Assembly: GCF_006874465.1 (NCBI RefSeq)
Contig: NZ_VIRL01000003.1
Coordinates: 1-64,000 of the forward strand
Source of the DNA: Microbispora bryophytorum
GTDB lineage: Bacteria; Actinomycetota; Actinomycetes; Streptosporangiales; Streptosporangiaceae
Length of the DNA stretch: 64,000 bases
Direction: 5' to 3'
Made by a program: the position numbers and the translations under genes. Shown here one piece after another: positions 1 through 16,402 of the stretch. Position 1 is the stretch's first letter; every line of letters begins with the position of its first letter. A model generated the notes under the pieces. It did no database searches. It was not told the DNA's origin and saw nothing but the letters and a program-made list of their open reading frames with translations.

Positions 1-242
1 TGAAGGTCTACGAGGCCATCGTCAAGGGCGAGAACATCCCCGAGGCGGGCATTCCCGAGTCCTTCAAGGTCCTCATCAAGGAGATGCAGTCGCTCTGTCT
101 CAACGTCGAGGTCCTCTCCAGCGACGGTATGTCGATCGAGATGAGGGACACCGACGAGGACGTCTTCCGCGCGGCGGAGGAGCTCGGCATCGACCTGTCC
201 CGGCGTCCCCACGAGGGCGCGATGACCGTCGACGAGGTCTGA
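1..242 (+). CDS. rpoB: RNA polymerase beta subunit, C-terminal end (partial)
   Basis: This is the last 79 codons of the beta subunit of RNA polymerase; the 5' part lies outside the window. The first complete codon begins at base 3 and the stop is TGA at 240-242. The translation carries the typical RpoB C-terminus ([13 protein letters not shown], then [19 protein letters not shown]), which packs against the beta' clamp. rpoC follows after 19 bases, the usual rpoBC arrangement. The rifampicin-binding region is not in this window. Confidence 0.97.
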   Translation, partial: KVYEAIVKGENIPEAGIPESFKVLIKEMQSLCLNVEVLSSDGMSIEMRDTDEDVFRAAEELGIDLSRRPHEGAMTVDEV

Positions 243-261
243 TTCAAAAGGGGATTATCTA

Positions 262-4137
<3,876 letters not shown>

Positions 4138-4179
4138 CAGGTCGCCGCGGCGAGCGATCGCCGCGGCGGGGACGTACGG

Positions 4180-4213
4180 AAGCGGCCCGGGACACCCCGT
4201 CCCGGGCCGCTTT
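4180..4213 (+). terminator. rho-independent-type terminator after rpoC
   Basis: The arms AAGCGGCCCGGGA and TCCCGGGCCGCTT pair perfectly around a short C-rich loop and are followed by TTCCGTTGT. This is a strong GC hairpin 43 bases after the rpoC stop, so it should end the rpoBC transcript. Confidence 0.85.
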
Positions 4214-4394
4214 CCGTTGTCCGCACTCCCGCGTACGCCCACGGCGCAGGGTGGGACGGCGTGGAAACCGTGAGAAGTCCCTCGTGGGGACGGTATGATG
4301 AGGCGCCGGGTCCTTCGGCGGTCCTGCTTGGGCCGTCGGCACAGCGACACGTCTAGACAGCGGGGCACGTCCCTCCGGGGCGTCCTCCTCTGTT

Positions 4395-4423
4395 TTGACG
4401 TGTTGTACGGGGGCGGGTAGGCT
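4395..4423 (+). promoter_or_regulatory. sigma-70-type promoter of the str operon
   Basis: The -35 box TTGACG (4395-4400) and the -10 box TAGGCT (4418-4423) are 17 bases apart, an almost ideal promoter for the principal (HrdB/SigA-type) sigma factor. It lies about 275 bases before rpsL. The rplM promoter at 33,928 has the same CTGTTTTGAC start, spacing and TAGGCT box. Confidence 0.85.
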
Positions 4424-4697
4424 TAACCTCCGTGCCCGTCTGTGGGCTCGCACGCGTGCGCTTGAATGCCACTTCTCGACGAGAGGGGTGTGCGGGAGTG
4501 CCGCGAGACTCCTCCGGATCGACCGGGTCTGCTCGGGTGTGATGCGACAAGAGCGCGACACGCCCGACCGCGGGGGTCGAAGAGGATGGAAAACCAGCAG
4601 GTCATGACACCGGCAGTACCTGCAAGCCTGTGAGAGGCGGCATCGCCACCTCGATCGGGTTCCACGTATCACCGGCTAGGCACGAAACGGAGACGCG
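4424..4697 (+). other. long untranslated leader of the rpsL-rpsG-fusA transcript
   Basis: About 270 bases lie between the predicted promoter and rpsL with no credible gene. A hairpin can form between 4533-4541 (TCGGGTGTG) and 4559-4567 (CACGCCCGA, one G-U pair). Small ORFs here lack codon bias and start signals. Such leaders often carry ribosomal-protein feedback sites, but no specific binding structure is recognisable. Confidence 0.5.
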
Positions 4698-5072
4698 GTG
4701 CCCACCATTCAGCAGTTGGTCCGTAAGGGCCGGCAGGACAAGGTCAGCAAGACCAAGACTCCTGCCCTCAAGGGGAGCCCGCAGCGGCGCGGCGTTTGCA
4801 CCCGCGTTTACACGACGACCCCCAAGAAGCCCAACTCGGCGCTGCGCAAGGTGGCCCGTGTTCGGCTCACCAACGGCATCGAGGTCACGGCTTACATCCC
4901 CGGGGTGGGCCACAACCTCCAGGAGCACTCGATGGTGCTCGTGCGTGGTGGTCGTGTGAAGGACCTGCCGGGTGTTCGCTACAAGATCATCCGTGGTTCG
5001 CTGGACACCCAGGCCGTCCGCAACCGCAAGCAGGCCCGCAGCCGTTACGGCGCTAAGAAGGAGAAGAGCTGA
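4698..5072 (+). CDS. rpsL: 30S ribosomal protein S12
   Basis: This is ribosomal protein S12, 124 residues, part of the decoding site of the small subunit. The conserved [12 protein letters not shown] segment places lysine at position 43, and GRVKDLPG places lysine at 88. These are the wild-type, streptomycin-sensitive states at the two classic resistance positions. The start is GTG. It is the first gene of the str operon and ends one base before the ATG of rpsG. Confidence 0.98.
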   Translation: MPTIQQLVRKGRQDKVSKTKTPALKGSPQRRGVCTRVYTTTPKKPNSALRKVARVRLTNGIEVTAYIPGVGHNLQEHSMVLVRGGRVKDLPGVRYKIIRGSLDTQAVRNRKQARSRYGAKKEKS

Positions 5073-5073
5073 C

Positions 5074-5544
5074 ATGCCGCGCAAGGGTTCCCCTGGCCGC
5101 CGCCAGCTGGTCGCTGACCCGGTGCACAACTCGCCGCTGGTCACCGCGCTCATCAACAAGGTTCTCCTGGACGGCAAGCGCTCCCTCGCGCAGTCGATCG
5201 TCTACGGCGCCCTCGAGGGCTGCAAGGACAAGACCGGCAACGACCCGGTCGTCACCCTCAAGCGCGCCCTCGACAACGTCCGCCCGACGCTCGAGGTGAA
5301 GAGCCGCCGCGTCGGTGGCGCCACCTACCAGGTGCCGGTCGAGGTCAAGGCCTCGCGCAGCACCACGCTGGCGCTGCGGTGGATCGTCCAGTACTCCCGC
5401 GCGCGCCGTGAGAAGACCATGACCGAGCGGCTCATGAACGAGCTGCTCGACGCGAGCAACGGCCTCGGCGCCAGCGTCAAGCGGCGCGAGGACACGCACA
5501 AGATGGCCGAGTCCAACAAGGCCTTCGCCCACTACCGCTGGTAG
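5074..5544 (+). CDS. rpsG: 30S ribosomal protein S7
   Basis: This is S7, 156 residues, a primary binder of the 16S rRNA 3' domain that initiates head assembly and contacts the E-site tRNA. The N-terminus [12 protein letters not shown] and the segment [21 protein letters not shown] are typical. The ATG at 5074 follows AAGAAGGAGAAG and lies one base after the rpsL stop. Longer in-frame upstream starts would lie inside rpsL and are rejected. Confidence 0.98.
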   Translation: MPRKGSPGRRQLVADPVHNSPLVTALINKVLLDGKRSLAQSIVYGALEGCKDKTGNDPVVTLKRALDNVRPTLEVKSRRVGGATYQVPVEVKASRSTTLALRWIVQYSRARREKTMTERLMNELLDASNGLGASVKRREDTHKMAESNKAFAHYRW

Positions 5545-5577
5545 TGAGCACCGACGACGAGTTAAGGACGCGAAGAA

Positions 5578-7677
<2,100 letters not shown>

Positions 7678-7692
7678 TTCCGCACCACTGTG

Positions 7693-7721
7693 GCGGGGCG
7701 CCGATGTGATCGTCGCCCCGC
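7693..7721 (+). terminator. hairpin between fusA and tuf
   Basis: Arms GCGGGGCG and CGCCCCGC form a perfect 8-bp stem with a 13-base loop, 16 bases after the fusA stop. No U-tract follows, so it may be a partial terminator or a 3'-end stabiliser rather than a full stop. Confidence 0.45.
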
Positions 7722-7837
7722 TGCCGGAGGGGCTCGGGACGACTCGTTCCGCTCGGTGTACGGCGGGGGCACCTCCGCCGTGCACAGCCTGAGGTAGAAG
7801 ACGCAAGTCAAGTCAGAATCTCTAAGGAGACAGACCA

Positions 7838-9031
<1,194 letters not shown>

Positions 9032-9042
9032 TACACCGCTGG

Positions 9043-9076
9043 GCGGCGGTCGGGCTCGTGAGGGCCTGACCGCCGC
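9043..9076 (+). terminator. hairpin terminator after tuf
   Basis: GCGGCGGTC (9043-9051) pairs exactly with GACCGCCGC (9068-9076), and inner bases extend the stem to about 14 pairs. There is no T-run, which is common for GC-rich actinobacterial terminators. It separates the str operon from the S10 operon. Confidence 0.65.
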
Positions 9077-9119
9077 ACCACGGAGGGGCCGGAAACGGTC
9101 CCCCACGGACGACGAGACC

Positions 9120-9172
9120 GTGATCTCGCAGTGCTTTCGGCCGCACTTCGACCGAAACCACTGCCAGATCAC
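9120..9172 (+). promoter_or_regulatory. large inverted repeat in the S10-operon leader
   Basis: Two 21-base arms (9120-9140 and 9152-9172) pair in 19 of 21 positions around an 11-base loop. The arms begin GTGATCT and end AGATCAC. It lies about 100 bases before rpsJ and 43 bases after the tuf hairpin. It could be an operator, an RNA switch or a leader attenuator for the S10 operon. Confidence 0.6.
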
Positions 9173-9275
9173 GGAACACCGGACGGGATCCGGAACGTCG
9201 GTCGCGTGGAAACGACCTGCGGCACCAGGCCGCGTGAAGCTTTATAGGACGACAGCGAAGGACACCGAGGCCATT

Positions 9276-9584
9276 ATGGCGGGACAGAAGATCCGCATCC
9301 GGCTCAAGGCGTATGACCACGAGGTCATCGACAGCTCGGCCAAGAAGATCGTCGAGACGGTGACGCGGACCGGCGCCAAGGTCGCTGGCCCGGTGCCGCT
9401 GCCGACCGAGAAGAACGTGTACTGCGTCATCCGGTCGCCGCACAAGTACAAGGACAGCCGCGAGCACTTTGAGATGCGTACGCACAAGCGGCTGATTGAC
9501 ATCATCGACCCGACGCCGAAGACGGTCGACTCGCTCATGCGTCTCGACCTTCCCGCCGGTGTCGACATCTCGATCAAGCTCTAA
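9276..9584 (+). CDS. rpsJ: 30S ribosomal protein S10 / NusE
   Basis: This is S10, 102 residues, a head protein of the 30S subunit that also acts as NusE in antitermination. The sequence [19 protein letters not shown] and the loop around [19 protein letters not shown] are diagnostic. The ATG at 9276 is the conserved start; an upstream extension would run into the inverted repeat and has no family counterpart. It is the first gene of the S10 operon, with rplC 13 bases downstream. Confidence 0.97.
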   Translation: MAGQKIRIRLKAYDHEVIDSSAKKIVETVTRTGAKVAGPVPLPTEKNVYCVIRSPHKYKDSREHFEMRTHKRLIDIIDPTPKTVDSLMRLDLPAGVDISIKL

Positions 9585-9597
9585 GGAACGCACTGAC

Positions 9598-10254
9598 ATG
9601 GCTAAGCAGATCAAGGGCGTCCTGGGCAAGAAGCTCGGCATGACCCAGGTCTTCGATGAGGCGAACCGGGTGATCCCGGTCACCGTCGTCGAGGCCGGTC
9701 CGTGCGTGGTGACCCGGGTACGCACTCCGGAGAAGGACGGCTACTCCGCCGTCCAGCTCGGCTACGGGCAGATTGACCCTCGTAAGGTCAACAAGCCCCT
9801 GGGCGACTACCTCCGCAAGCACGACATCACGCCGCGCCGTTACTTCGCCGAGGTCCGCACCGAGGACGCCTCCGAATACTCGCTCGGCCAGGAGATCCTC
9901 GCCGACGCCTTCGAGGCCGGGCAGTACATCGACGTCACCGGCAAGAGCAAGGGCAAGGGCTTCGCCGGTGTCATGAAGCGCCACAACTTCCGTGGTCTGG
10001 GCGCCTCGCACGGTACGCAGCGCAAGCACCGCTCCCCGGGCTCCATCGGTGGCTGCGCCACCCCGGGCCGCGTCTTCAAGGGCGTGCGCATGGCCGGCCG
10101 GATGGGCAACGTCCGCACGACGGTCCAGAGCCTCAAGGTGCACGCCGTGGACGCCGAGAAGGGCCTCATCCTGATCAAGGGTGCGATCCCCGGCGCCAAC
10201 GGCAGCCTGGTTCTTCTCCGCACCGCCGCCAAGAAGGGGGTTGCTGCCAAGTGA
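9598..10254 (+). CDS. rplC: 50S ribosomal protein L3
   Basis: This is L3, 218 residues, an early assembly protein whose extended loop reaches towards the peptidyl-transferase centre. The motif [17 protein letters not shown] and the glycine-rich [14 protein letters not shown] segment are typical. The ATG at 9598 follows AAGGAACGCACTGAC. The stop overlaps the GTG start of rplD (GTGA), implying translational coupling. Confidence 0.98.
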   Translation: MAKQIKGVLGKKLGMTQVFDEANRVIPVTVVEAGPCVVTRVRTPEKDGYSAVQLGYGQIDPRKVNKPLGDYLRKHDITPRRYFAEVRTEDASEYSLGQEILADAFEAGQYIDVTGKSKGKGFAGVMKRHNFRGLGASHGTQRKHRSPGSIGGCATPGRVFKGVRMAGRMGNVRTTVQSLKVHAVDAEKGLILIKGAIPGANGSLVLLRTAAKKGVAAK

Positions 10255-10901
10255 CCACGACCATCGACGTCCTCGACGCCAGCGGCGCCAAGGCGGGGAC
10301 CGTCGACCTCCCCGAGGAGGTCTTCGGCGCCAAGGTCAACGTCCCGCTGATCCACCAGGTGGTCGTCGCCCAGCTCGCCGCGCGCCGGCAGGGCACCCAC
10401 GCCACCAAGACCCGGGGCAACGTGTCCGGCGGCGGCAAGAAGCCGTACCGGCAGAAGGGCACCGGCCGCGCGCGCCAGGGCTCGACCCGCGCACCGCAGT
10501 TCGCCGGTGGTGGCGTCGTCCACGGTCCGCAGCCGCGCTCGTACGAGCAGCGGACGCCCAAGAAGATGAAGACGGCCGCCCTGAAGGGCGCGCTGTCCGA
10601 CCGCGCCGGCGGCGGCCGCGTCCACGTGGTGAGCGGCCTGGTCACGGGTGACACGCCCGGAACCCGCGCCGCCCTGGAGGCGCTGCGGAAGATCACGCAG
10701 GCCCGCAGCGTGCTCGTCGTGGTCGACGAGAACGACGAGCTCACCTGGCTCAGCCTGCGCAACGCGCCCGAGGTCCACCTGCTGGACGCGGGGCAGCTCA
10801 ACACCTACGACGTGCTGTGCCACGACGACCTGGTCTTCACCCGTGAGGCCTACGACCAGGTCATCGCGCGGCTGGCGAACAGCGGGAAGGAAGAGGCCTG
10901 A
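10251..10901 (+). CDS. rplD: 50S ribosomal protein L4
   Basis: This is L4, 216 residues. Its long loop lines the exit tunnel and is a site of macrolide resistance changes; the loop segment [18 protein letters not shown] is intact. In E. coli L4 represses its own operon; whether it does so here is unknown. The start is GTG at 10,251 overlapping the rplC stop. The stop shares one base with the rplW start (TGATG). Confidence 0.97.
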   Translation: MTTTIDVLDASGAKAGTVDLPEEVFGAKVNVPLIHQVVVAQLAARRQGTHATKTRGNVSGGGKKPYRQKGTGRARQGSTRAPQFAGGGVVHGPQPRSYEQRTPKKMKTAALKGALSDRAGGGRVHVVSGLVTGDTPGTRAALEALRKITQARSVLVVVDENDELTWLSLRNAPEVHLLDAGQLNTYDVLCHDDLVFTREAYDQVIARLANSGKEEA

Positions 10902-11203
10902 TGCAGAAGATCGCCGACCCGCGTGACATCATCCTCAAGCCGATCGTCTCCGAGAAGAGCTACGGCCTGATCGATGAGCACAACAAGTACACGTTCCTGG
11001 TGCGCAAGGGTGCCAACAAGACGCAGGTGAAGATCGCCGTCGAGCAGATCTTCGGCGTCAAGGTGACCGGCGTGAACACGATCAACCGCCAGGGTAAGCG
11101 CAAGCGGACCAAGCTCGGTTACGGTCAGCGCCCGACCACCAAGCGGGCGATCGTGAGCCTGGCCGAGGGCGAGCGGATCGACATCTTCGGTCAGATCGGC
11201 TAG
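10901..11203 (+). CDS. rplW: 50S ribosomal protein L23
   Basis: This is L23, 100 residues. It sits at the tunnel exit and is the docking site for trigger factor and the signal recognition particle. The segments [13 protein letters not shown] and [17 protein letters not shown] are characteristic. The ATG shares a base with the rplD stop. A 130-base gap with purine-rich and hairpin-prone sequence precedes rplB. Confidence 0.97.
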   Translation: MQKIADPRDIILKPIVSEKSYGLIDEHNKYTFLVRKGANKTQVKIAVEQIFGVKVTGVNTINRQGKRKRTKLGYGQRPTTKRAIVSLAEGERIDIFGQIG

Positions 11204-11333
11204 CACCTGCCGCAGCGGGGAGAGGGGCCCCTCGCCATCGTGCGAGGGACCGGCCCCGAGGAAGAGAGCACCGGGGGGACCGCCGTGAGGCGGACCCCGA
11301 CCGGTACGAACCGACGAAGGATGAACGAAAAAG

Positions 11334-12170
11334 ATGGGCATCCGTAAGTACAAGCCGACGACTCCGGGTCGGCGCGGCGCGAGCGTCTCGGACTTCGCCG
11401 AGATCACGCGCAGCACCCCGGAGAAGTCGCTGCTTGCCCCACTGCACAGCAAGGGCGGCCGTAACGTCCATGGGCGGGTGACCGCCCGGCACCAGGGAGG
11501 CGGGCACAAGCGCGCCTACCGGATCATCGACTTCCGCCGCCACGACAAGGACGGGATCCCGGCCAAGGTCGCGCACATCGAGTACGACCCGAACCGGACC
11601 TCCCGCATCGCACTGCTGCACTACGCCGACGGTGAGAAGCGCTACATCCTCGCCCCGGCCGGCCTCAAGCAGGGGGACCAGGTCGAGAACGGCCCCACGG
11701 CCGACATCAAGCCGGGCAACTGCCTGCCGCTGCGCAACATTCCGACCGGTACCTTCATCCACGCGGTGGAGCTGCGCCCCGGTGGCGGCGCCAAGCTCGG
11801 CCGCAGCGCCGGTGCGCAGATCCAGCTGCTCGCCAAGGAGGGCATGTACGCCACGCTGCGTATGCCGTCCGGAGAAATGCGCCAGGTCGACGTGCGCTGC
11901 CGGGCCTCGGTGGGCCAGGTGGGCAACGCCGAGCAGGCCAACATCAACATCGGCAAGGCCGGCCGCAACCGCTGGAAGGGCAAGCGCCCCACGGTCCGCG
12001 GTGTCGCCATGAACCCGGTCGACCACCCGCACGGTGGTGGTGAGGGCAAGACCTCCGGTGGTCGCCACCCGGTGAACCCGAAGGGCAAGCCCGAGGGCCG
12101 CACGCGGCAGCCGAACAAGCCGAGCGACCGGCTGATCATCCGTCGTCGGAGCAAGAGGAAGAAGCGGTAG
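11334..12170 (+). CDS. rplB: 50S ribosomal protein L2
   Basis: This is L2, 278 residues, required for subunit association and peptidyl-transferase activity. The highly conserved [18 protein letters not shown] stretch contains the histidine near the catalytic centre. The lysine/arginine-rich C-terminus (RRRSKRKKR) binds 23S rRNA. The ATG at 11,334 follows GAAGGATGAACGAAAAAG. rpsS starts 11 bases after the stop. Confidence 0.98.
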   Translation: MGIRKYKPTTPGRRGASVSDFAEITRSTPEKSLLAPLHSKGGRNVHGRVTARHQGGGHKRAYRIIDFRRHDKDGIPAKVAHIEYDPNRTSRIALLHYADGEKRYILAPAGLKQGDQVENGPTADIKPGNCLPLRNIPTGTFIHAVELRPGGGAKLGRSAGAQIQLLAKEGMYATLRMPSGEMRQVDVRCRASVGQVGNAEQANINIGKAGRNRWKGKRPTVRGVAMNPVDHPHGGGEGKTSGGRHPVNPKGKPEGRTRQPNKPSDRLIIRRRSKRKKR

Positions 12171-12181
12171 GAGCAGCCGAT

Positions 12182-12460
12182 ATGCCACGTAGTCTTAAGA
12201 AGGGTCCCTTCGTGGACGACCACCTGCAGAAGAAGGTGGACGTTCAGAATGAGAAGGGCACCAAGAACGTCATCAAGACGTGGTCGCGGCGCTCCATGAT
12301 CGTGCCCGACATGATCGGCCACACGATCGCCGTGCACGACGGCCGCAAGCACGTTCCGGTGTTCGTCACCGAATCAATGATCGGTCACAAGCTCGGTGAG
12401 TTCGCCCCCACGCGGACGTTCCGCAGCCACGTCAAGGAAGACCGCCGCAGCCGGCGGTAA
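12182..12460 (+). CDS. rpsS: 30S ribosomal protein S19
   Basis: This is S19, 92 residues, a head protein near the A-site finger bridge. [15 protein letters not shown] and the [19 protein letters not shown] segment are diagnostic. The start ATG follows an AGGAG close to the rplB stop codon, consistent with tight coupling in the S10 operon. Confidence 0.97.
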   Translation: MPRSLKKGPFVDDHLQKKVDVQNEKGTKNVIKTWSRRSMIVPDMIGHTIAVHDGRKHVPVFVTESMIGHKLGEFAPTRTFRSHVKEDRRSRR

Positions 12461-12493
12461 GCGCCTTCAAGCCAGCAGTTAGAGGAGAAAGCG

Positions 12494-12847
12494 ATGGAAG
12501 CCAGGGCACAGGCGCGGTACGCGCGCCACACGCCCCGGAAGGCCCGCCGTGTGGTGGACCTCATTCGCGGGCTGCCCGCTTCGGAGGCGCAGGCCGTGCT
12601 GCAGTTCGCTCCCCAGTCGGCGAGCGAGACCGTCTACAAGGTGCTCTCGAGCGCGATCGCGAACGCTGAGCACAATTTCAAGCTCGACCGGGAGACGCTC
12701 TTCGTGAGCCGCGCATGGGTAGACGAGGGTCCGACCCTCAAGCGTTTTCGCCCGCGCGCCCAGGGTCGTGCCTATCGGATCAACAAGCGGACCAGCCACA
12801 TCACCGTGATCGTGGAGTCCCGCGAGCCGAAGGGAAGGACCCGCTAG
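12494..12847 (+). CDS. rplV: 50S ribosomal protein L22
   Basis: This is L22, 117 residues, whose beta-hairpin lines the peptide exit tunnel. The sequence [20 protein letters not shown] and the hairpin region [19 protein letters not shown] are typical and show no macrolide-resistance-type insertion. AGAGGAGAAAGCG precedes the ATG. The stop TAG overlaps the GTG of rpsC by one base. Confidence 0.97.
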   Translation: MEARAQARYARHTPRKARRVVDLIRGLPASEAQAVLQFAPQSASETVYKVLSSAIANAEHNFKLDRETLFVSRAWVDEGPTLKRFRPRAQGRAYRINKRTSHITVIVESREPKGRTR

Positions 12848-13698
12848 TGGGCCAGAAGGTTAACCCGCACGGGTTCCGCCTCGGCATCACGACCGACTTC
12901 AAGAGCCGGTGGTACGCCGACAAGCTGTACAAGTCGTACGTCGCCGAGGACGTGTCGATCCGTCGCATGCTGCAGAAGGGCATGGAGCGGGCCGGCATCT
13001 CCAAGGTCGAGATCGAGCGCACGACCGACCGCGTCCAGGTCGACATCCACACCGCCCGGCCGGGCATCGTCATCGGCCGTCGCGGCGCGGAGGCCGACCG
13101 CATCCGCGGCGACCTGGAGAAGCTGACCAAGAAGCAGGTCCAGCTGAACATCCTCGAGGTGAAGAACCCCGAGATCGACGCGCAGCTCGTCGCGCAGGGC
13201 GTGGCCGAGCAGCTGTCCAGCCGCGTCTCGTTCCGCCGGGCCATGCGTAAGGCCATGCAGTCCGCCATGAAGAGCGGGGCCAAGGGCATCCGTGTCCAGT
13301 GCTCCGGCCGTCTGGGCGGCGCCGAGATGTCGCGCTCGGAGTTCTACCGCGAGGGCCGCGTGCCCCTGCACACGCTCCGCGCGGACGTCGACTACGGCTT
13401 CTACGAGGCCCGCACCACCTTCGGCCGCATCGGTGTGAAGGTGTGGATCTACAAGGGCGAGGCTCCGACCAGCCGTTCCGAGCGGGAGGCGGCCGCGGCC
13501 GGCGCCCGTGCGGGCCAGCGTCGTGAGCGTGACGACCGTCGTGGTGGCGGCGCGGGCGACCGTCCCCGTCGCGGCGGCGGCGACCGTCCCCGTCGTGGCG
13601 GCGCTGGCCGCGGCGACCGTGCACCCAGGACCGAGGCGGCCGCGCAGGCCGCCCCCGAGACCGGCCCGGCGGAGCAGCCGGGTGCTGAAGGGAGCTGA
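12847..13698 (+). CDS. rpsC: 30S ribosomal protein S3 with Arg/Gly-rich tail
   Basis: This is S3, 283 residues, at the mRNA entry channel. A type II KH domain (motif [16 protein letters not shown], about residues 70-90) and the S3 C-terminal domain are complete by about residue 215. The remaining ~60 residues are a low-complexity tail rich in Arg, Gly and Asp, with GDRPRRGG repeated twice, and then Ala/Pro/Glu. E. coli S3 ends before this tail. The start is GTG at 12,847 overlapping the rplV stop; earlier in-frame starts fall inside rplV. Confidence 0.96.
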   Translation: MGQKVNPHGFRLGITTDFKSRWYADKLYKSYVAEDVSIRRMLQKGMERAGISKVEIERTTDRVQVDIHTARPGIVIGRRGAEADRIRGDLEKLTKKQVQLNILEVKNPEIDAQLVAQGVAEQLSSRVSFRRAMRKAMQSAMKSGAKGIRVQCSGRLGGAEMSRSEFYREGRVPLHTLRADVDYGFYEARTTFGRIGVKVWIYKGEAPTSRSEREAAAAGARAGQRRERDDRRGGGAGDRPRRGGGDRPRRGGAGRGDRAPRTEAAAQAAPETGPAEQPGAEGS

Positions 13699-13700
13699 CC

Positions 13701-14120
13701 ATGCTGATCCCGCGCAGGGTCAAGCACCGCAAGCAGCACCGGCCCGACCGCAGCGGCGCCGCCAAGGGCGGCACCAGGGTCGTCTTCGGCGAGTTCGGCA
13801 TTCAGGCGCTTGAGCACTCCTACGTGACCAACCGCCAGATCGAGGCCGCGCGTATCGCCATGACCCGGCACATCCGCCGTGGCGGCAAGGTGTGGATCAA
13901 CATCTTCCCGGACCGCCCGCTGACGAAGAAGCCGGCCGAGACCCGCATGGGTTCCGGTAAGGGTTCTCCGGAGTGGTGGATCGCCAATGTCAAGCCCGGC
14001 CGTGTCATGTTCGAGCTGTCCGGTGTCGCCGAGCCCGTGGCCCGTGAGGCCATGCGCCGCGCGATGCACAAGCTCCCCATGAAGTGCCGTTTCGTCAAGC
14101 GTGAAGTGGGTGAGGCGTGA
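13701..14120 (+). CDS. rplP: 50S ribosomal protein L16
   Basis: This is L16, 139 residues, which organises the A-site tRNA region of the large subunit. [15 protein letters not shown] and [17 protein letters not shown] are conserved. The arginine-rich loop that interacts with the elbow of A-site tRNA is intact. The start is two bases after the rpsC stop; the stop shares one base with rpmC (TGATG). Confidence 0.97.
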   Translation: MLIPRRVKHRKQHRPDRSGAAKGGTRVVFGEFGIQALEHSYVTNRQIEAARIAMTRHIRRGGKVWINIFPDRPLTKKPAETRMGSGKGSPEWWIANVKPGRVMFELSGVAEPVAREAMRRAMHKLPMKCRFVKREVGEA

Positions 14121-14356
14121 TGGCTAAGGGTCTGACCGCCGCGGAGCTGCGTGTCGAGGACCAGGAGGTGCTGGTCCAGAAGCTGAAGGAAGCCAAGGAG
14201 GAGCTGTTCAACCTCCGCTTCCAGTCGGCGACGGGTCAGCTGGAAAGTTACGGGAGGCTGCGCGCCGTCCGCCACGAGATCGCCCGCATCTACACCGTGA
14301 TGCGCGAGCGCGAGCTCGGGATCGTCACGGTCGAGAAGGAGCCGAGCGATGTCTGA
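14120..14356 (+). CDS. rpmC: 50S ribosomal protein L29
   Basis: This is L29, 78 residues, a two-helix protein next to L23 at the tunnel exit. [20 protein letters not shown] and [20 protein letters not shown] are typical. ATG at 14,120 is chosen over the GTG at 14,117 because MAKGLTA matches the family N-terminus. The C-terminus overlaps rpsQ by 8 bases. Confidence 0.94.
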   Translation: MAKGLTAAELRVEDQEVLVQKLKEAKEELFNLRFQSATGQLESYGRLRAVRHEIARIYTVMRERELGIVTVEKEPSDV

Positions 14357-14648
14357 AGCAACCGAGACCACGACCACTGAGACGGCCGCTGAGACGCAGC
14401 GGAACTACCGCAAGACCCGTGAGGGCCTGGTCGTCAGCGACAAGATGGACAAGACCGTCGTCGTCGCCGTCGAGGACCGCGTCAAGCACCCGCTGTACGG
14501 CAAGGTCATCCGCCGTACGACCAAGTACAAGGCTCACGACGAGCAGAACGCCTGCGGCGTCGGCGACCGTGTCCTCCTGATGGAGACCCGGCCGCTGTCG
14601 GCCACCAAGCGGTGGCGGGTCGTCGAGATCCTCGAGAAGGCCAAGTAA
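14349..14648 (+). CDS. rpsQ: 30S ribosomal protein S17
   Basis: This is S17, 99 residues, a primary 16S rRNA-binding protein of the OB-fold class. [19 protein letters not shown] and [21 protein letters not shown] are diagnostic. The N-terminal ~18 residues ([14 protein letters not shown]) are a Thr/Glu-rich extension. It is the last gene of the S10 operon; a GAGA-loop hairpin follows 20 bases after the stop. Confidence 0.96.
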   Translation: MSEATETTTTETAAETQRNYRKTREGLVVSDKMDKTVVVAVEDRVKHPLYGKVIRRTTKYKAHDEQNACGVGDRVLLMETRPLSATKRWRVVEILEKAK

Positions 14649-14667
14649 CACCACAGACGCGCCTCGT

Positions 14668-14689
14668 GGGGGGTGGGAGACCGCCCCCC
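14668..14689 (+). terminator. GNRA-capped hairpin between the S10 and spc operons
   Basis: Bases 14668-14676 pair with 14681-14689 (GGGGGGTGG with CCGCCCCCC, one G-U pair) around a GAGA tetraloop. It occupies the 188-base rpsQ-rplN gap, exactly at the traditional S10/spc border, so it may end or process the S10 transcript. Confidence 0.55.
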
Positions 14690-14836
14690 ATGATGGTGTC
14701 CAAGGGGCGGGGCCGACCATCGGTCCCGTCCGCCCGCGGCGGCGGTCGTACGGCTGTCGCCGAGGGAAAAAGACCACATCAGGTTCGGCCAGGCTCACCG
14801 CGAGGGTGAGAACCGGCACGACACACAGGAGTAGAC

Positions 14837-15205
14837 GTGATCCAGCAGGAGTCGCGGCTCAAGGTCGCCGACAACACGGGTGCCAAGGAAATCCTTTGCA
14901 TCCGCGTGCTCGGCGGCTCGGGTCGGCGCTACGCGGGAATCGGCGACATCATCGTGGGCACGGTGAAGGACGCCATTCCCGGCGGGGGCGTTAAGAAAGG
15001 CGACGTTGTCAAGGCTGTCGTGGTGCGCACCGTGAAGGAGCGCCGCCGCCCCGACGGCTCCTACATCCGCTTCGACGAGAACGCCGCGGTCATCATCAAG
15101 GACAGCGGTGACCCGCGGGGCACCCGCATCTTCGGCCCGGTGGGCCGTGAACTGCGCGACAAGAAGTTCATGCGCATCATCTCGCTCGCGCCGGAGGTGC
15201 TGTGA
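14837..15205 (+). CDS. rplN: 50S ribosomal protein L14
   Basis: This is L14, 122 residues, at the subunit interface, forming bridges to 16S r[22 protein letters not shown] and [16 protein letters not shown] are conserved. The start is GTG at 14,837 with CAGGAG 8 bases upstream. It is the first gene of the spc operon; the stop shares a base with rplX. Confidence 0.97.
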   Translation: MIQQESRLKVADNTGAKEILCIRVLGGSGRRYAGIGDIIVGTVKDAIPGGGVKKGDVVKAVVVRTVKERRRPDGSYIRFDENAAVIIKDSGDPRGTRIFGPVGRELRDKKFMRIISLAPEVL

Positions 15206-15519
15206 TGGCGAAGCTGCACGTGAAGAAGGGTGACCTCGTCCAGGTCATCGCCGGCAAGAACAAGGGCGCCAAGGGCCGGATCATCGCCGCCTACCCGAGC
15301 GACGAGCGCGTCGTGGTCGAGGGCGTCAACATGATCAAGAAGCACTCCAAGGTCACCAACCAGGGCCCGCGTGGCGCCCAGGAAGGCGGCGTGCAGACCA
15401 TGGAGGCTCCCATCCACGTGAGCAACGTCAAGAAGCTCAAGGATGACGAGAAGAAGCCCGAGAAGAAGGCCGCCGGCAAGGGCGACGCCGAGGCGACGGG
15501 TGAGGGTGAGGACAGCTGA
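15205..15519 (+). CDS. rplX: 50S ribosomal protein L24
   Basis: This is L24, 104 residues, an assembly initiator for the 50S subunit with an N-terminal KOW motif ([20 protein letters not shown]). The last ~30 residues are a lysine/glutamate-rich tail ([20 protein letters not shown]). ATG at 15,205 is preferred to the GTG three bases earlier because [10 protein letters not shown] matches the family. The stop overlaps the rplE start. Confidence 0.95.
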   Translation: MAKLHVKKGDLVQVIAGKNKGAKGRIIAAYPSDERVVVEGVNMIKKHSKVTNQGPRGAQEGGVQTMEAPIHVSNVKKLKDDEKKPEKKAAGKGDAEATGEGEDS

Positions 15520-16103
15520 TGACCACCACCACTACTGAGTCTACTGAGACCGGGCGAGTCGCTCCGCGCCTCAAGCAGCGCTACCGCGAGGAAATCATCG
15601 CGAAGCTGCGCGACGAGTTCGGCATCGAGAACATCATGCAGGTGCCCACGGTCACCAAGATCAAGGTGAACATGGGTGTCGGCGAGGCCGCCCGCGACTC
15701 GAAGCTCATCGAGGGCGCCGTGCGCGACCTGACCGCCATCACGGGCCAGAAGCCGGCCGTCGCCCGCGCCCGCAAGTCCATCGCGCAGTTCAAGCTCCGC
15801 GAGGGCATGCCGATCGGCGCGCACGTGACGCTGCGCGGCGACCGCATGTGGGAGTTCCTCGACCGGCTGCTGTCGCTGGCGCTGCCGCGTATCCGGGACT
15901 TCCGCGGCCTGTCGCCGAAGCAGTTCGACGGCAACGGCAACTACACCTTCGGCCTCACCGAGCAGGTCATGTTCCACGAGGTCGACCAGGACAGGGTGGA
16001 CCGGCAGCGGGGCATGGACATCACGGTCGTGACCACCGCGAAGAACGACGAGCAGGGCCGGGCGCTGCTGAAGCTCCTCGGTTTCCCCTTCAAGGAGGCC
16101 TGA
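15519..16103 (+). CDS. rplE: 50S ribosomal protein L5
   Basis: This is L5, 194 residues, which binds 5S rRNA and contacts P-site t[30 protein letters not shown] and [19 protein letters not shown] are diagnostic. A short Thr/Ser-rich N-terminal extension precedes the conserved core. AAGGAGGCC at its end supplies the ribosome-binding site of the next gene. Confidence 0.97.
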   Translation: MTTTTTESTETGRVAPRLKQRYREEIIAKLRDEFGIENIMQVPTVTKIKVNMGVGEAARDSKLIEGAVRDLTAITGQKPAVARARKSIAQFKLREGMPIGAHVTLRGDRMWEFLDRLLSLALPRIRDFRGLSPKQFDGNGNYTFGLTEQVMFHEVDQDRVDRQRGMDITVVTTAKNDEQGRALLKLLGFPFKEA

Positions 16104-16105
16104 TC

Positions 16106-16291
16106 ATGGCGAAGACGTCGCTGAAGGTCAAGGCAGCGCGCAAGCAGAAGTTCGAGGTCCGGGCGTACACTCGGTGCTCCCGCTGCGGCCGTCCCCGCGC
16201 TGTCTACCGCAAGTTCGGCCTGTGCCGCGTGTGCTTCCGCGAGATGGCGCACCGGGGCGAGCTGCCCGGCATCACGAAGTCGAGCTGGTAA
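16106..16291 (+). CDS. rpsZ: 30S ribosomal protein S14, zinc-binding (type Z)
   Basis: This is the short 61-residue form of S14. It carries two CXXC pairs (CSRC and CRVC, 12 residues apart) that bind one zinc, the C+ form, rather than the ~100-residue zinc-free form. In actinobacteria the zinc-free paralogue is usually encoded elsewhere under the zinc repressor Zur; that is family knowledge and not visible here. The ATG follows AAGGAGGCCTGATC. Confidence 0.95.
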   Translation: MAKTSLKVKAARKQKFEVRAYTRCSRCGRPRAVYRKFGLCRVCFREMAHRGELPGITKSSW

Positions 16292-16402
16292 GCCCGCCGC
16301 GGGCCAGCCGCACAGAAGTCATATCAACCGGGCGCTGATCGCAGCGCCCACGACCGCACCGAAGGTCCCATCGGGAAACCGCGGTGAGGAAGGCCACCGG
16401 CC

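Noticed and set aside
4395-4607. Small ORFs in the rpsL leader
   Set aside because: They start inside the predicted promoter region, have poor codon bias and no homology to known leader peptides.
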